From contig DDWF01000010.1 of assembly GCA_002345845.1 (NCBI GenBank), positions 1,312-7,059 of the forward strand: DNA of 5,748 nucleotides. The letters run 5' to 3'. Below the pieces are notes generated by a model, which had not been told where the DNA came from, searched no databases, and saw only the letters and a program-made list of their open reading frames with translations. This document shows, piece after piece, positions 1 to 5,252 of the stretch. A program made the position numbers and the translations under genes. The stretch's first letter is position 1, and every line of letters begins with the position of its first letter. This DNA is from Betaproteobacteria bacterium UBA2293 (GTDB lineage: Bacteria > Pseudomonadota > Gammaproteobacteria > Burkholderiales > Rhodocyclaceae).

Positions 1-221
1 TGACGCTGACGAGCCATGAATATCGCGTGCTGGCTTACCTGATGCACCATCAGGGTGAAATTGTCTCCCGCGGAGAACTGACCGAACATATCTATGCTCA
101 GGACTTTGACCGCGATTCGAATACTGTTGAAGTGTTTATCGCCCGCCTGCGAAAGAAGCTGCCACCGGGCCTGATTGAAACCGTGCGCGGACTTGGCTAT
201 CGACTCAACAGAACGCAATGA
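1..221 (+). CDS. OmpR/PhoB-family response regulator, C-terminal part (partial)
   Basis: This is the DNA-binding end of a two-component response regulator; the receiver domain lies beyond the left edge. The first complete codon is at base 3 and about 72 residues are visible. They form a winged-helix effector domain: an LTSHEYRVLAYLM start, the VVSR-like segment EIVSRGELTEHIY, the recognition-helix region DSNTVEVFIARLRKKL, and the closing wing ETVRGLGYRL that is typical of the family. The protein should bind promoter DNA once phosphorylated by the kinase encoded next. Its TGA stop overlaps the kinase ATG as ATGA, so the two are very probably translationally coupled partners. PhoP- or QseB-like would be a reasonable guess, but the receiver is missing, so no gene name is assigned. 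The domain call is secure; the targets are unknown. Confidence 0.93.
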   Translation, partial: TLTSHEYRVLAYLMHHQGEIVSRGELTEHIYAQDFDRDSNTVEVFIARLRKKLPPGLIETVRGLGYRLNRTQ

Positions 222-1588
222 ATTCTGTCTTTCTACGCAACTCCCTGCGCGTGCGTCTTCTGGTGGGGACGCTCTTTTGGATCACCCTCTCGATTCTGGT
301 GGCTGGCTGGGGGCTTGGCAAACTGTTTCGCCAGCATGTGGAAACGCAGTTTCATGCGGAACTGAATACCCACCTCGACCAATTGACCGCCCAGCTGGCG
401 CTGGCAGAGTCCGCTCGGCCAGTGCTGGCGCTCCCGCTGAGCGACCCCCGTCTCCAGAAGCCGTTCTCCGGCCTGTACTGGCAGATCGACCGTCTCGCCA
501 GCGCCGACTTTCCTGCGGAAGTCGCCGTGTTGCGCTCACGTTCCCTGTGGGATCAGGTATTGCATGTCCCCGGCGACGAACCCGCCACCGGAGAAATCCA
601 TCAGCATCGGGTCGCGGGACCGCAAGGCGCAAGGCTGGGCATGGTGGAACGCAGCGTGACCATCGACGACCAGTCGCTACGGCTGATCGTCGCCGCCAAC
701 GAAAGCCTGTTGCTTGAGCCGGTCGCACATTTCAATCGCGAGCTATGGGTGTCCCTCGGTGTGCTGGGAAGCGGTCTGGCACTGGCGGCGCTGGTGCAGG
801 TATTTGTCGGCCTGGCGCCGCTGCGCAGCCTGCAGACGGCACTCGGGCAGGTGCGCAGCGGCGAAACAAGGCAGATGGAAGGCGGCTTTCCGACCGAGAT
901 CATGCCGCTCGTAACGGAATTCAACAGCGTACTGGCGCAAAACGCCGAGGTGGTGGACCGCGCGCGCACCCAGGCCGGCAATCTCGCCCATGCGCTGAAA
1001 ACGCCGCTCAGCGTTCTCGCCAACGCCACCGATGGCAGGAATGACGAACTGGCCCATCTGGTGAGTTCCCAGATCGAGATGGCGCGCAAGCAGGTGGATT
1101 ACCATCTGGCGCGCGCCCAGGCCGCCGCCGCGGCACATCTGCCCGGCGCGCGCACGCTGCTGCAACCGGTTGCCGATGGCCTGGTGCGCGCGATGCGCCG
1201 CATTCATGCCGAGCGAAATCTGGAACTCGTCGTCCACCCCTTTCCTGCCGCGCTGACATTTCGCGGCGAAACGCACGATTTGCAGGAAATGCTCGGCAAC
1301 CTGATCGACAACGCCTGCAAGTGGGCCAACTCCCGGGTCGAGATTCAGGCCCGCGCCGAACCGGAGCGGCTCACGATCAGCATCGACGATGATGGCCAGG
1401 GCATCGCCCCCGATCAGCGCGACACAGTGCTCCAACGTGGCGTCCGCGCCGACCAGCAGGTACCCGGTAGCGGGCTGGGCCTGGCCATCACCGACGACCT
1501 GGCGCGCATGTATGGCGGTCAATTGGTGCTGGCGGACTCCCCTCTGGGCGGGCTGCGGGCCATCCTGAGCTTGCCCGGAACACGCTGA
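218..1588 (+). CDS. Membrane sensor histidine kinase, PhoQ-like
   Basis: This 456-residue inner-membrane kinase should autophosphorylate and pass phosphate to the response regulator just upstream. Visible layout: a transmembrane helix at about residues 12-34, a periplasmic sensor region at about 36-174, a second transmembrane helix at about 176-199, and a HAMP-like linker to about 245. The dimerisation/phosphoacceptor segment NLAHALKTPLSVL has His258 as the likely phosphorylated residue. The ATPase domain has an N box around residues 357-370 (LGNLIDNACKWA), a G1 box DDGQGI at 391-396 and a G2 box GSGLGLAI at 417-424. The NLxHxLKTPL form of the H box is characteristic of the PhoQ group. The acidic cluster that binds divalent cations in enterobacterial PhoQ is not apparent in the periplasmic part, so the signal cannot be read from sequence. 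The start is fixed by the ATGA overlap; no strong Shine-Dalgarno precedes it. Confidence 0.93.
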   Translation: MNSVFLRNSLRVRLLVGTLFWITLSILVAGWGLGKLFRQHVETQFHAELNTHLDQLTAQLALAESARPVLALPLSDPRLQKPFSGLYWQIDRLASADFPAEVAVLRSRSLWDQVLHVPGDEPATGEIHQHRVAGPQGARLGMVERSVTIDDQSLRLIVAANESLLLEPVAHFNRELWVSLGVLGSGLALAALVQVFVGLAPLRSLQTALGQVRSGETRQMEGGFPTEIMPLVTEFNSVLAQNAEVVDRARTQAGNLAHALKTPLSVLANATDGRNDELAHLVSSQIEMARKQVDYHLARAQAAAAAHLPGARTLLQPVADGLVRAMRRIHAERNLELVVHPFPAALTFRGETHDLQEMLGNLIDNACKWANSRVEIQARAEPERLTISIDDDGQGIAPDQRDTVLQRGVRADQQVPGSGLGLAITDDLARMYGGQLVLADSPLGGLRAILSLPGTR

Positions 1589-1612
1589 CGCGCCCCGCAT
1601 GCACGCCAGCGC

Positions 1613-1637
1613 GGAACATTTTCCGCCCCGGTTCGTT
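1613..1637 (+). promoter_or_regulatory. Putative ECF-type promoter of the sigma factor operon
   Basis: GGAAC (1613-1617) and CGTT (1634-1637) are separated by 16 bases, within the longer pattern GGAACATTT-N10-TTCGTT. GGAAC-like -35 elements are typical of ECF sigma factors, and GGAAC-N16/17-CGTT is an established ECF promoter form (known for EcfG). The same pattern with the same spacing recurs at 3159-3183. The inferred transcription start is near 1643-1645, which leaves a leader of about 20 bases before the sigma gene. This suggests autoregulation. Confidence 0.68.
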
Positions 1638-1667
1638 TCACTCCGGAGCAGCCGAGAGCGAAACGAA
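1632..1667. repeat. Inverted repeat across the -10 region and sigma start codon
   Basis: TTCGTTTC (1632-1639) and GAAACGAA (1660-1667) are perfect 8-base inverted arms around a 20-base gap. Three further pairs (1641-1643 with 1656-1658) follow one mismatch. The left arm contains the putative -10 box CGTT, and the right arm ends on the A of the sigma ATG. If transcription starts near 1644, the left arm is not transcribed, so a DNA operator fits better than an RNA hairpin. On read-through RNA from the kinase gene it could fold and mask the start codon. No binding protein is known. Confidence 0.5.
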
Positions 1668-2257
1668 TGACAGCGGAGATCGACGATGGAGAAGACAAGC
1701 AGCTTGCCGCCCGGGCCCGGCTGGGAGAGCGGCTGGCATTCGAGCGGCTGGTGCGACGCCACCAGGATCGGGTGTTCCGTTTCATCCTGCGCATGATCGG
1801 CAACCGGGACGAAGCCATGGATCTGACCCAGGAAACCTTTCTGAAAGCCTACCGGGCGCTGCCCGGCTGGCGACCGGAAGCCCGCTTTTCCACCTGGCTG
1901 TTCCAGATCGCGCGCAATGTCGCACTCGATGCGCTACGCCGCCGCCGGCATACCGAATTCGTTTCGCTGACGGCCGGCCCCGATGAAGAACCCATCGAAC
2001 CATGCGACACCGCACCGCTGCCGGAAGAACGGCTGGCGGACAAGCAGCGTATCGGCCTGCTGGAGTGCGCCCTGCGCGACCTGCCCGTCGAGCAGCGCGA
2101 AATTCTGCTACTGCGCGAACTGGAAGACATGAGCTACGCCGACATCGCGGCAACGCTGAATATCGAGTCCGGCACCGTCAAGTCGCGCCTTGCCCGCGCA
2201 CGCGTCGCCGTCCTTGCCCATTATCGACACCATGCCGGAGAGTCTTGCCATGACTGA
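1667..2257 (+). CDS. RNA polymerase ECF sigma factor (RpoE-like, group IV)
   Basis: This 196-residue protein would direct RNA polymerase to a specific set of promoters when not held by its anti-sigma factor. Region 2 spans about residues 24-93: FERLVRRHQDRVFRFILRM, the core-binding DLTQETFLKAYRAL and the promoter-melting segment FSTWLFQIARNVALDALRRR. An acidic, proline-rich linker (about 104-122) follows. Region 4 spans about 131-183, with the helix-turn-helix MSYADIAATLNIESGTVKSRLARAR that should read the -35 element. The length is normal for ECF sigma factors, which lack regions 1 and 3. A modest GAGAG Shine-Dalgarno (1654-1658) lies eight bases before the chosen ATG. The gene overlaps the next, its predicted anti-sigma factor, by eight bases. 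The promoter-like motif in front suggests autoregulation. The ECF call is secure; the target promoters are inferred. Confidence 0.95.
   Translation: MTAEIDDGEDKQLAARARLGERLAFERLVRRHQDRVFRFILRMIGNRDEAMDLTQETFLKAYRALPGWRPEARFSTWLFQIARNVALDALRRRRHTEFVSLTAGPDEEPIEPCDTAPLPEERLADKQRIGLLECALRDLPVEQREILLLRELEDMSYADIAATLNIESGTVKSRLARARVAVLAHYRHHAGESCHD
2237..2242 (+). promoter_or_regulatory. Ribosome binding site deciding the anti-sigma start
   Basis: GGAGAG lies seven bases before the ATG at 2250, inside the end of the sigma gene. It favours this start over the in-frame ATGs at 2190 and 2232, which lack a comparable site. Confidence 0.7.
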
Positions 2258-2708
2258 ACCCATTCGCCCGCACCTGCCGGACATGACCCGCCTTTCCGCC
2301 TATCTGGACGGCGAACTCGACGCCGCCACGCAGCGCGAAACAGAGATTCATCTGGCGACGTGCCCGCCCTGCACGGCACGCCTCGCCGAACTGCGGACGC
2401 TGACGGCCGCTTTCGACGCACTGCCGCAGGACACGCTGGGCTTCGATCTGGCCGGCGTCATCGCGGGCCGGCTGGCTGCGGAACCACGCTCGCCGCAAGA
2501 GCGGCCAGCGCCGCGCTGGTGGGGTTTGCTGCCGGCCTCACTCGGTGCGGCGGCGGCCCTCACGCTCGGCATCGGCATGGGCTCGGCGCTGATCGGCGGC
2601 GGTGCGGCCATGCCGCGCTTGGCGGCGATGAGCGTGTTCGACACGCTGCCGCCGGGCGGTCTCTGCCTCGGCCCGGATACCTGCTACAGCAAGGGAGCCA
2701 GAAAATGA
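2250..2708 (+). CDS. Transmembrane zinc-finger anti-sigma factor
   Basis: This 152-residue protein is predicted to hold the upstream ECF sigma factor inactive at the inner membrane. The cytoplasmic N-terminus has the anti-sigma fold segment LSAYLDGELDAATQRETEIHLATCPPC with His34-x3-Cys38-x2-Cys41, the zinc-binding signature of the ZAS/zf-HC2 family. A hydrophobic stretch rich in Ala, Gly and Leu (about residues 92-116) should cross the membrane once. The short outer tail carries two cysteines, Cys139 and Cys145, in GGLCLGPDTCYSKG. They could form a disulfide or bind metal, an unusual extra that may link it to the periplasmic signal. The start at 2250 is chosen for its Shine-Dalgarno and eight-base overlap with the sigma gene; upstream in-frame starts would only add residues buried in that gene. 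The next gene overlaps by four bases, giving coupled expression. Role is inferred from motif and position. Confidence 0.9.
   Translation: MTEPIRPHLPDMTRLSAYLDGELDAATQRETEIHLATCPPCTARLAELRTLTAAFDALPQDTLGFDLAGVIAGRLAAEPRSPQERPAPRWWGLLPASLGAAAALTLGIGMGSALIGGGAAMPRLAAMSVFDTLPPGGLCLGPDTCYSKGARK
2691..2697 (+). promoter_or_regulatory. Strong ribosome binding site for the metal-sensor gene
   Basis: AAGGGAG lies seven bases before the ATG at 2705, within the last codons of the anti-sigma gene. It fixes the start at the ATGA overlap. Confidence 0.7.
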
Positions 2709-3148
2709 AATCCACCGTCCTGCGAGCCCTGCTCGCCGTTTCGCTGCTGATCAACCTGGGCGTGATCGGTGCCGTCGCATATCGCATGGCCGGCACGGAC
2801 AGCTTTCCCGGCCTGCCGCGCTATCTGGAATTGAGCGCGGATCAGGTGCGCGACTGGCACGCCTCGGAACAGGATTTTCTCGTGCAGCTCGGCGCCAGCG
2901 CCGAAGCCATCCGCACGCATCGCGACCGCATGATCCATGCGATTTTTGCCGACACGCCCGACCCGGCGCTGATCGACGCCGAGCGCACCGCGATTGCGCA
3001 CTTGCAGGACGAGCAGCAGAAACGGGTCATCCAGCAACTGATGCGCGAACGCGAATTGCTCTCCCCGGCACAGCGCGCAAAACTCGCGCAACTGCTGCTC
3101 GACCAGCCCGCCGGGCTGTCGACCATCGAGCTTTTGCATCGCGATTGA
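2705..3148 (+). CDS. Membrane-anchored periplasmic heavy-metal sensor (CnrX/ZraP/CpxP-like)
   Basis: This 147-residue protein has an N-terminal hydrophobic helix (about residues 8-27) with no clear cleavage site, so it is probably an anchor, followed by an all-helical periplasmic domain. LELSADQVRDWH (about 41-52) and LLSPAQRAKLAQLLL (about 118-132) resemble the paired L-T/S-x-x-Q motifs of the CpxP/Spy/ZraP/CnrX superfamily (Metal_resist). Candidate metal ligands are His52, Glu55, His72, Met76 and His78; His72-x3-Met76 recalls the His-Met pair that binds metal in CnrX. As third gene of a sigma/anti-sigma operon it occupies the place of CnrX in CnrYXH systems, where periplasmic nickel or cobalt binding relieves the anti-sigma factor. 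The metal here cannot be told from sequence. A chaperone-like role sensing envelope damage, as in CpxP, is the main alternative. ATGA overlap with the anti-sigma gene implies balanced expression. Confidence 0.82.
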   Translation: MKSTVLRALLAVSLLINLGVIGAVAYRMAGTDSFPGLPRYLELSADQVRDWHASEQDFLVQLGASAEAIRTHRDRMIHAIFADTPDPALIDAERTAIAHLQDEQQKRVIQQLMRERELLSPAQRAKLAQLLLDQPAGLSTIELLHRD

Positions 3149-3158
3149 CGCACGGCAC

Positions 3159-3183
3159 GGAACATTTCTCTCCGCCATTCGTT
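3159..3183 (+). promoter_or_regulatory. Putative ECF promoter of the His-rich exported protein gene
   Basis: GGAAC (3159-3163) and CGTT (3180-3183) are 16 bases apart, within GGAACATTT-N10-TTCGTT. All 15 fixed bases match the motif before the sigma gene at 1613-1637, while 7 of the 10 spacer bases differ. It starts 10 bases after the sensor stop codon. Transcription would begin near 3190, giving a leader of about 53 bases. No clear terminator separates it from the upstream operon, so read-through may add to expression. Confidence 0.7.
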
Positions 3184-3219
3184 GAAGCGGGAAGGCCGGC
3201 AAGCGCCGGCCCCTTCAAC
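3181..3219. repeat. Nested inverted repeat overlapping the -10 box and leader
   Basis: Outer arms GTTGAAG (3181-3187) and CTTCAAC (3213-3219) are perfectly complementary and enclose a GC-rich stem, GGCCGGC (3194-3200) with GCCGGCC (3205-3211), around an AAGC loop. The outer left arm overlaps the -10 box and lies upstream of the likely transcription start, so only the inner hairpin should be present in mRNA, near its 5' end. It could stabilise the transcript, attenuate transcription or mark an operator. No T-run follows, so a standard intrinsic terminator is unlikely. Confidence 0.5.
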
Positions 3220-3228
3220 CATCAGACT

Positions 3229-3232
3229 GGAG
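3229..3232 (+). promoter_or_regulatory. Ribosome binding site of the His-rich protein gene
   Basis: GGAG lies ten bases before the ATG at 3243, slightly farther than ideal. It supports this start, which also gives a complete signal peptide. Confidence 0.55.
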
Positions 3233-3242
3233 AATCGAGAAC

Positions 3243-3731
3243 ATGAAACAAACCATCCTGACCGCCTTGATCGTGCTTTCCCTGGGTGCCGGCGGAACTG
3301 CTTTCGCCGCCAACAACGCGGCGCATGACCACAGCCACGATCACGGCGGGAAACCGGCGAACCTGCAACTCAACGCCGGCAAGAAATGGGAAACCGATGC
3401 GCCGCTGCGCAAGGCGATCGGCGAAATTCGCCAGTCGATGGCGGCATCGCTCGACGCCATCCACAACAACCGCCTGCCGGCAAAAGACTACGGCGCCCTT
3501 GCGCACAAGGTGGAAAGCGCCGTCGGCGACATGGTCGCCAACTGCAAGCTGGGCACCCAGGCCGACGCGCAACTGCACATCATCATCGCCGACCTGCTCG
3601 CCGGCGCGGAACAGATGACCGGCAAGGCGAAACAGGCCAAGCCCAGAGACGGCGCCGTCAATGTGATCGTTGCGCTGGACAAGTACGGCAAGTATTTCGA
3701 CGACCCCGGCTACCGGCTGTTCAAGCACTAA
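3243..3731 (+). CDS. Exported His-rich small protein of unknown function
   Basis: I do not recognise a characterised homologue. The 162-residue product starts with a clear Sec signal peptide: MKQ, a hydrophobic core at about residues 5-19, and an Ala20-Phe21-Ala22 site. The mature chain would begin ANNAAHDHSHDHGG, with histidines at 28, 30, 32 and 34 alternating with Asp or Ser, a likely site for soft or borderline metals. The rest (about 45-155) looks mostly alpha-helical and may form a small helical bundle. It includes WETDAPLRKAIGEIRQSM, a single Cys101 in VANCKLGTQADAQLH, and an aromatic end, LDKYGKYFDDPGYRLF. It lies directly after the sigma/anti-sigma/metal-sensor operon and has its own copy of the sigma-operon promoter motif. 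It is therefore the best visible candidate target gene: perhaps a periplasmic metal-binding or buffering protein. That role is inference from composition and context. Confidence 0.85.
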   Translation: MKQTILTALIVLSLGAGGTAFAANNAAHDHSHDHGGKPANLQLNAGKKWETDAPLRKAIGEIRQSMAASLDAIHNNRLPAKDYGALAHKVESAVGDMVANCKLGTQADAQLHIIIADLLAGAEQMTGKAKQAKPRDGAVNVIVALDKYGKYFDDPGYRLFKH

Positions 3732-3740
3732 ACCCGATTC

Positions 3741-3770
3741 ACGGCGGCCCTCATCACCTGCGGCCGCCGT
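3741..3770. terminator. Hairpin between convergent genes (possible bidirectional terminator)
   Basis: ACGGCGGCC (3741-3749) and GGCCGCCGT (3762-3770) form a perfect 9-bp GC-rich stem with a 12-base loop, nine bases past the stop of the His-rich protein gene. There is no T-run on either strand, so termination efficiency is uncertain. Confidence 0.45.
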
Positions 3771-3774
3771 ACCC

Positions 3775-3800
3775 GCTGCGGGGCACTTTGTCCCGCCAGC
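3775..3800. terminator. Second convergent-region hairpin
   Basis: GCTGCGGG (3775-3782) pairs with CCCGCCAGC (3792-3800), giving eight pairs with one bulged C and a nine-base loop. It lies 12 bases beyond the stop of the minus-strand M16 gene and could serve as its terminator. No T-run is visible. Confidence 0.4.
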
Positions 3801-3812
3801 GCCGAATTTCGC

Positions 3813-5240
3813 TCAATCCGCCGCCACGATTACCGTCACAAGATTTTCCGGCTTCACATGCCGCCGGAATGCGGTCTTGACGTCGTCGCGGGTAATTGCA
3901 CCCACCTTGCGCGGAAACTGGTCGAGGTAATCGAGCGGCAGGCCATAAAAGCCGATCAGCGACAGATAGCCGAGCAGCTTGGCGTTGCTGTCGATCCTCA
4001 GCGCCTGGCCGTCGATGAGGTTTTTCTTGGCGGCGGCGAGTTCCTGTGCGGTCGGACCTTCGGCGAGGAATGTCGTCAGCACTTCATCGACCACCTGCAA
4101 GGCGTCCTGCGCCTGCTCGCGCTTGGTCTGCAGGCCGATCTGGAACGGGCCGGCCTGCACGCGCGGTGCGAAGTAGGAATAGACGCTGTAGGCATAACCC
4201 CGCTTTTCGCGCACCTCCTTCATCAGCCGCGAGACGAAGCCGCCGCCGCCGAGCGTGTAGTTGCCGACCAGCAGGGCAAAGTAATCGGGATCGGTGCGGC
4301 TCATCCCGGGCAGGCCGATATGGATATGCGACTGGGTGGCCGGGTGGGCTACCTTGACGGTATCGCGCTGCGGCTGTTTGATGGCCGGCAGCGCGGTGCT
4401 GGCCTCCCCCGCCGACAGGGTGGCTGTGAGCTGCTGGGCGATGGCTGCCGCCTCGTCTTTCGAGACATCGCCGATGATCGACACCACCGCGTGGCGGGCC
4501 GTGTAGTGCGTCTTGTAAAAGGCCACCAGATCATCGCGCGTGATGCGCGCCACGCTCTCCGGGGTGGCCACGCGACCATAGGGATGATCCAGGTAGATGG
4601 CGGCGGCGAAGCGCCTGGCGGCGATGCTGTCGGGGCGGGTGGCGGCTTCTTTCAGCGCTTCGATCGTGCGCGTCTTTTCCCGCGCCAAGGCGTTTTCGGG
4701 AAAAGTCGGCGCTGACAGGACGGCGTGCAGCAGCGCCAGCGCGCCGGCTTTCTCTGCGGCGAAGGACAGGGTGCGCAAGCCAAGGCTGGCGCGATCGTGA
4801 TCGGCGGAGGACGACAGGCGAGCGCCCAGATCGACCAGCCGGGCGGAGATTTGTTCCTCATCCAGCGCCCCGGCGCCCTCGCCCGCGCCTGACTCCAGCA
4901 GGCCGGCGGCCAGGCTGGCGACGCCGGATTTCTCGGCGGGATCGCGCGCGCTGCCGGCGACGAAGTCGATCTGTACATCGAGAATCGGCAGCCCGCGGCT
5001 TTCGACGAAATACACCTTCGCCCCGGACGGCGCGACCCAGTGCTGGATTTGCACCCCGGCCCGGGCAAGACCGGAAAACAAGGCAATCGTGACGGCGAGC
5101 AGAATCAGCCAGATGCGGGCAAAGCTCCGCAATCGCGGAAGTTCGTCATTCCGGCGCAGGCCGGAATCCAGGAATTTCAATTGGCCACAAAGGCTGTGGA
5201 TTCCGGCTACCGCCGGAATGACGGGTTTTATCGGTCGCAT
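3813..5240 (-). CDS. M16-family peptidase, non-catalytic partner subunit, with long N-terminal extension
   Basis: This 475-residue M16B protein has two homologous domains. The N-terminal one (about residues 64-235) includes VESRGLPILDVQIDFVAGSARDP and GVASLAAGLLESGAG. The second of these stands where active members have HxxEH: the zinc ligands and catalytic glutamate are replaced by Ser109, Ala112 and Gly113, so no zinc hydrolase activity is expected. The C-terminal domain has the glycine loop LGGGGFVSRLMKEVREKRGYAYSVYSY. It retains Arg347 and Tyr354 seven residues apart, the spacing of the substrate-binding R/Y pair in M16 enzymes. Such subunits pair with an HxxEH subunit, here probably the gene upstream. 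A hydrophobic segment at about 44-57, ending GLARAG, looks like a signal peptide core for export. The ATG at 5240 is chosen because AGGAAG sits six bases before it. A TTG at 5255 also opens the frame, and a TTG at 5132 would give a signal peptide of normal length. Residues 6-33 come from a palindromic repeat. Confidence 0.88.
   Translation of the reverse strand: MRPIKPVIPAVAGIHSLCGQLKFLDSGLRRNDELPRLRSFARIWLILLAVTIALFSGLARAGVQIQHWVAPSGAKVYFVESRGLPILDVQIDFVAGSARDPAEKSGVASLAAGLLESGAGEGAGALDEEQISARLVDLGARLSSSADHDRASLGLRTLSFAAEKAGALALLHAVLSAPTFPENALAREKTRTIEALKEAATRPDSIAARRFAAAIYLDHPYGRVATPESVARITRDDLVAFYKTHYTARHAVVSIIGDVSKDEAAAIAQQLTATLSAGEASTALPAIKQPQRDTVKVAHPATQSHIHIGLPGMSRTDPDYFALLVGNYTLGGGGFVSRLMKEVREKRGYAYSVYSYFAPRVQAGPFQIGLQTKREQAQDALQVVDEVLTTFLAEGPTAQELAAAKKNLIDGQALRIDSNAKLLGYLSLIGFYGLPLDYLDQFPRKVGAITRDDVKTAFRRHVKPENLVTVIVAAD
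5144..5223. repeat. REP/MITE-like double palindromic element inside the M16 gene
   Basis: The 80-bp element has perfect 13-base outer inverted ends, CGTCATTCCGGCG (5144-5156) and CGCCGGAATGACG (5211-5223). The similarity extends to 27 bases per end with three mismatches. Each end is itself a hairpin: ATTCCGGC-GCAG-GCCGGAAT (5148-5167) and ATTCCGGC-TACC-GCCGGAAT (5200-5219). Between them CCACA (5185-5189) pairs with TGTGG (5195-5199). Elements of this kind, whose translations read like VIPAxAGIQ...DSGxRRND, are dispersed in many proteobacterial genomes. No target duplication is evident. It carries no gene and would need a transposase in trans to move. Confidence 0.85.
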
Positions 5241-5246
5241 GACGGG

Positions 5247-5252
5247 CTTCCT
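5247..5252 (-). promoter_or_regulatory. Ribosome binding site deciding the M16 partner start
   Basis: Read on the minus strand, AGGAAG begins on the last base of the upstream TGA stop and lies six bases before the ATG at 5240. It supports translation starting upstream of the inserted repeat. Confidence 0.65.

Noticed and set aside
1611..1626. GCGGAA-CATT-TTCCGC palindrome over the -35 box as an operator or kinase terminator
   Set aside because: The stem is only 6 bp with a weak following T content, and the second promoter lacks the palindrome while keeping GGAACATTT, so it is probably incidental.
743..1762. Long open frame on the minus strand (339 codons) opposite the histidine kinase
   Set aside because: It runs antisense through all kinase motifs and the intergenic promoter; the plus strand carries the conserved boxes, so this is a shadow.
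2190..2249. Longer anti-sigma start at 2190
   Set aside because: It would add 20 residues inside sigma region 4 coding sequence without a ribosome site; the ATG at 2250 has GGAGAG at good spacing.
1613..2257. EcfG-type general stress response, because GGAAC-N16-CGTT matches the EcfG consensus
   Set aside because: No PhyR or NepR partner is present; the neighbours are a zinc-finger anti-sigma factor and a metal sensor, and related ECF factors share GGAAC-type elements.
3194..3211. GGCCGGC/GCCGGCC hairpin as terminator of the sigma operon
   Set aside because: It is followed by CCCTTCAACC, not a T-run, and lies after the second promoter, where a full terminator would block the next gene.
3858..4715. 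Long open frame on the plus strand (285 codons) opposite the M16 gene
   Set aside because: It is antisense to a clear M16 protein, has no recognisable domain or good ribosome binding site, and is expected from high-GC codon bias.
5144..5223. CRISPR-like repeat pair
   Set aside because: Only two units, inverted rather than direct, each a palindrome; this is a REP/MITE-type dyad.
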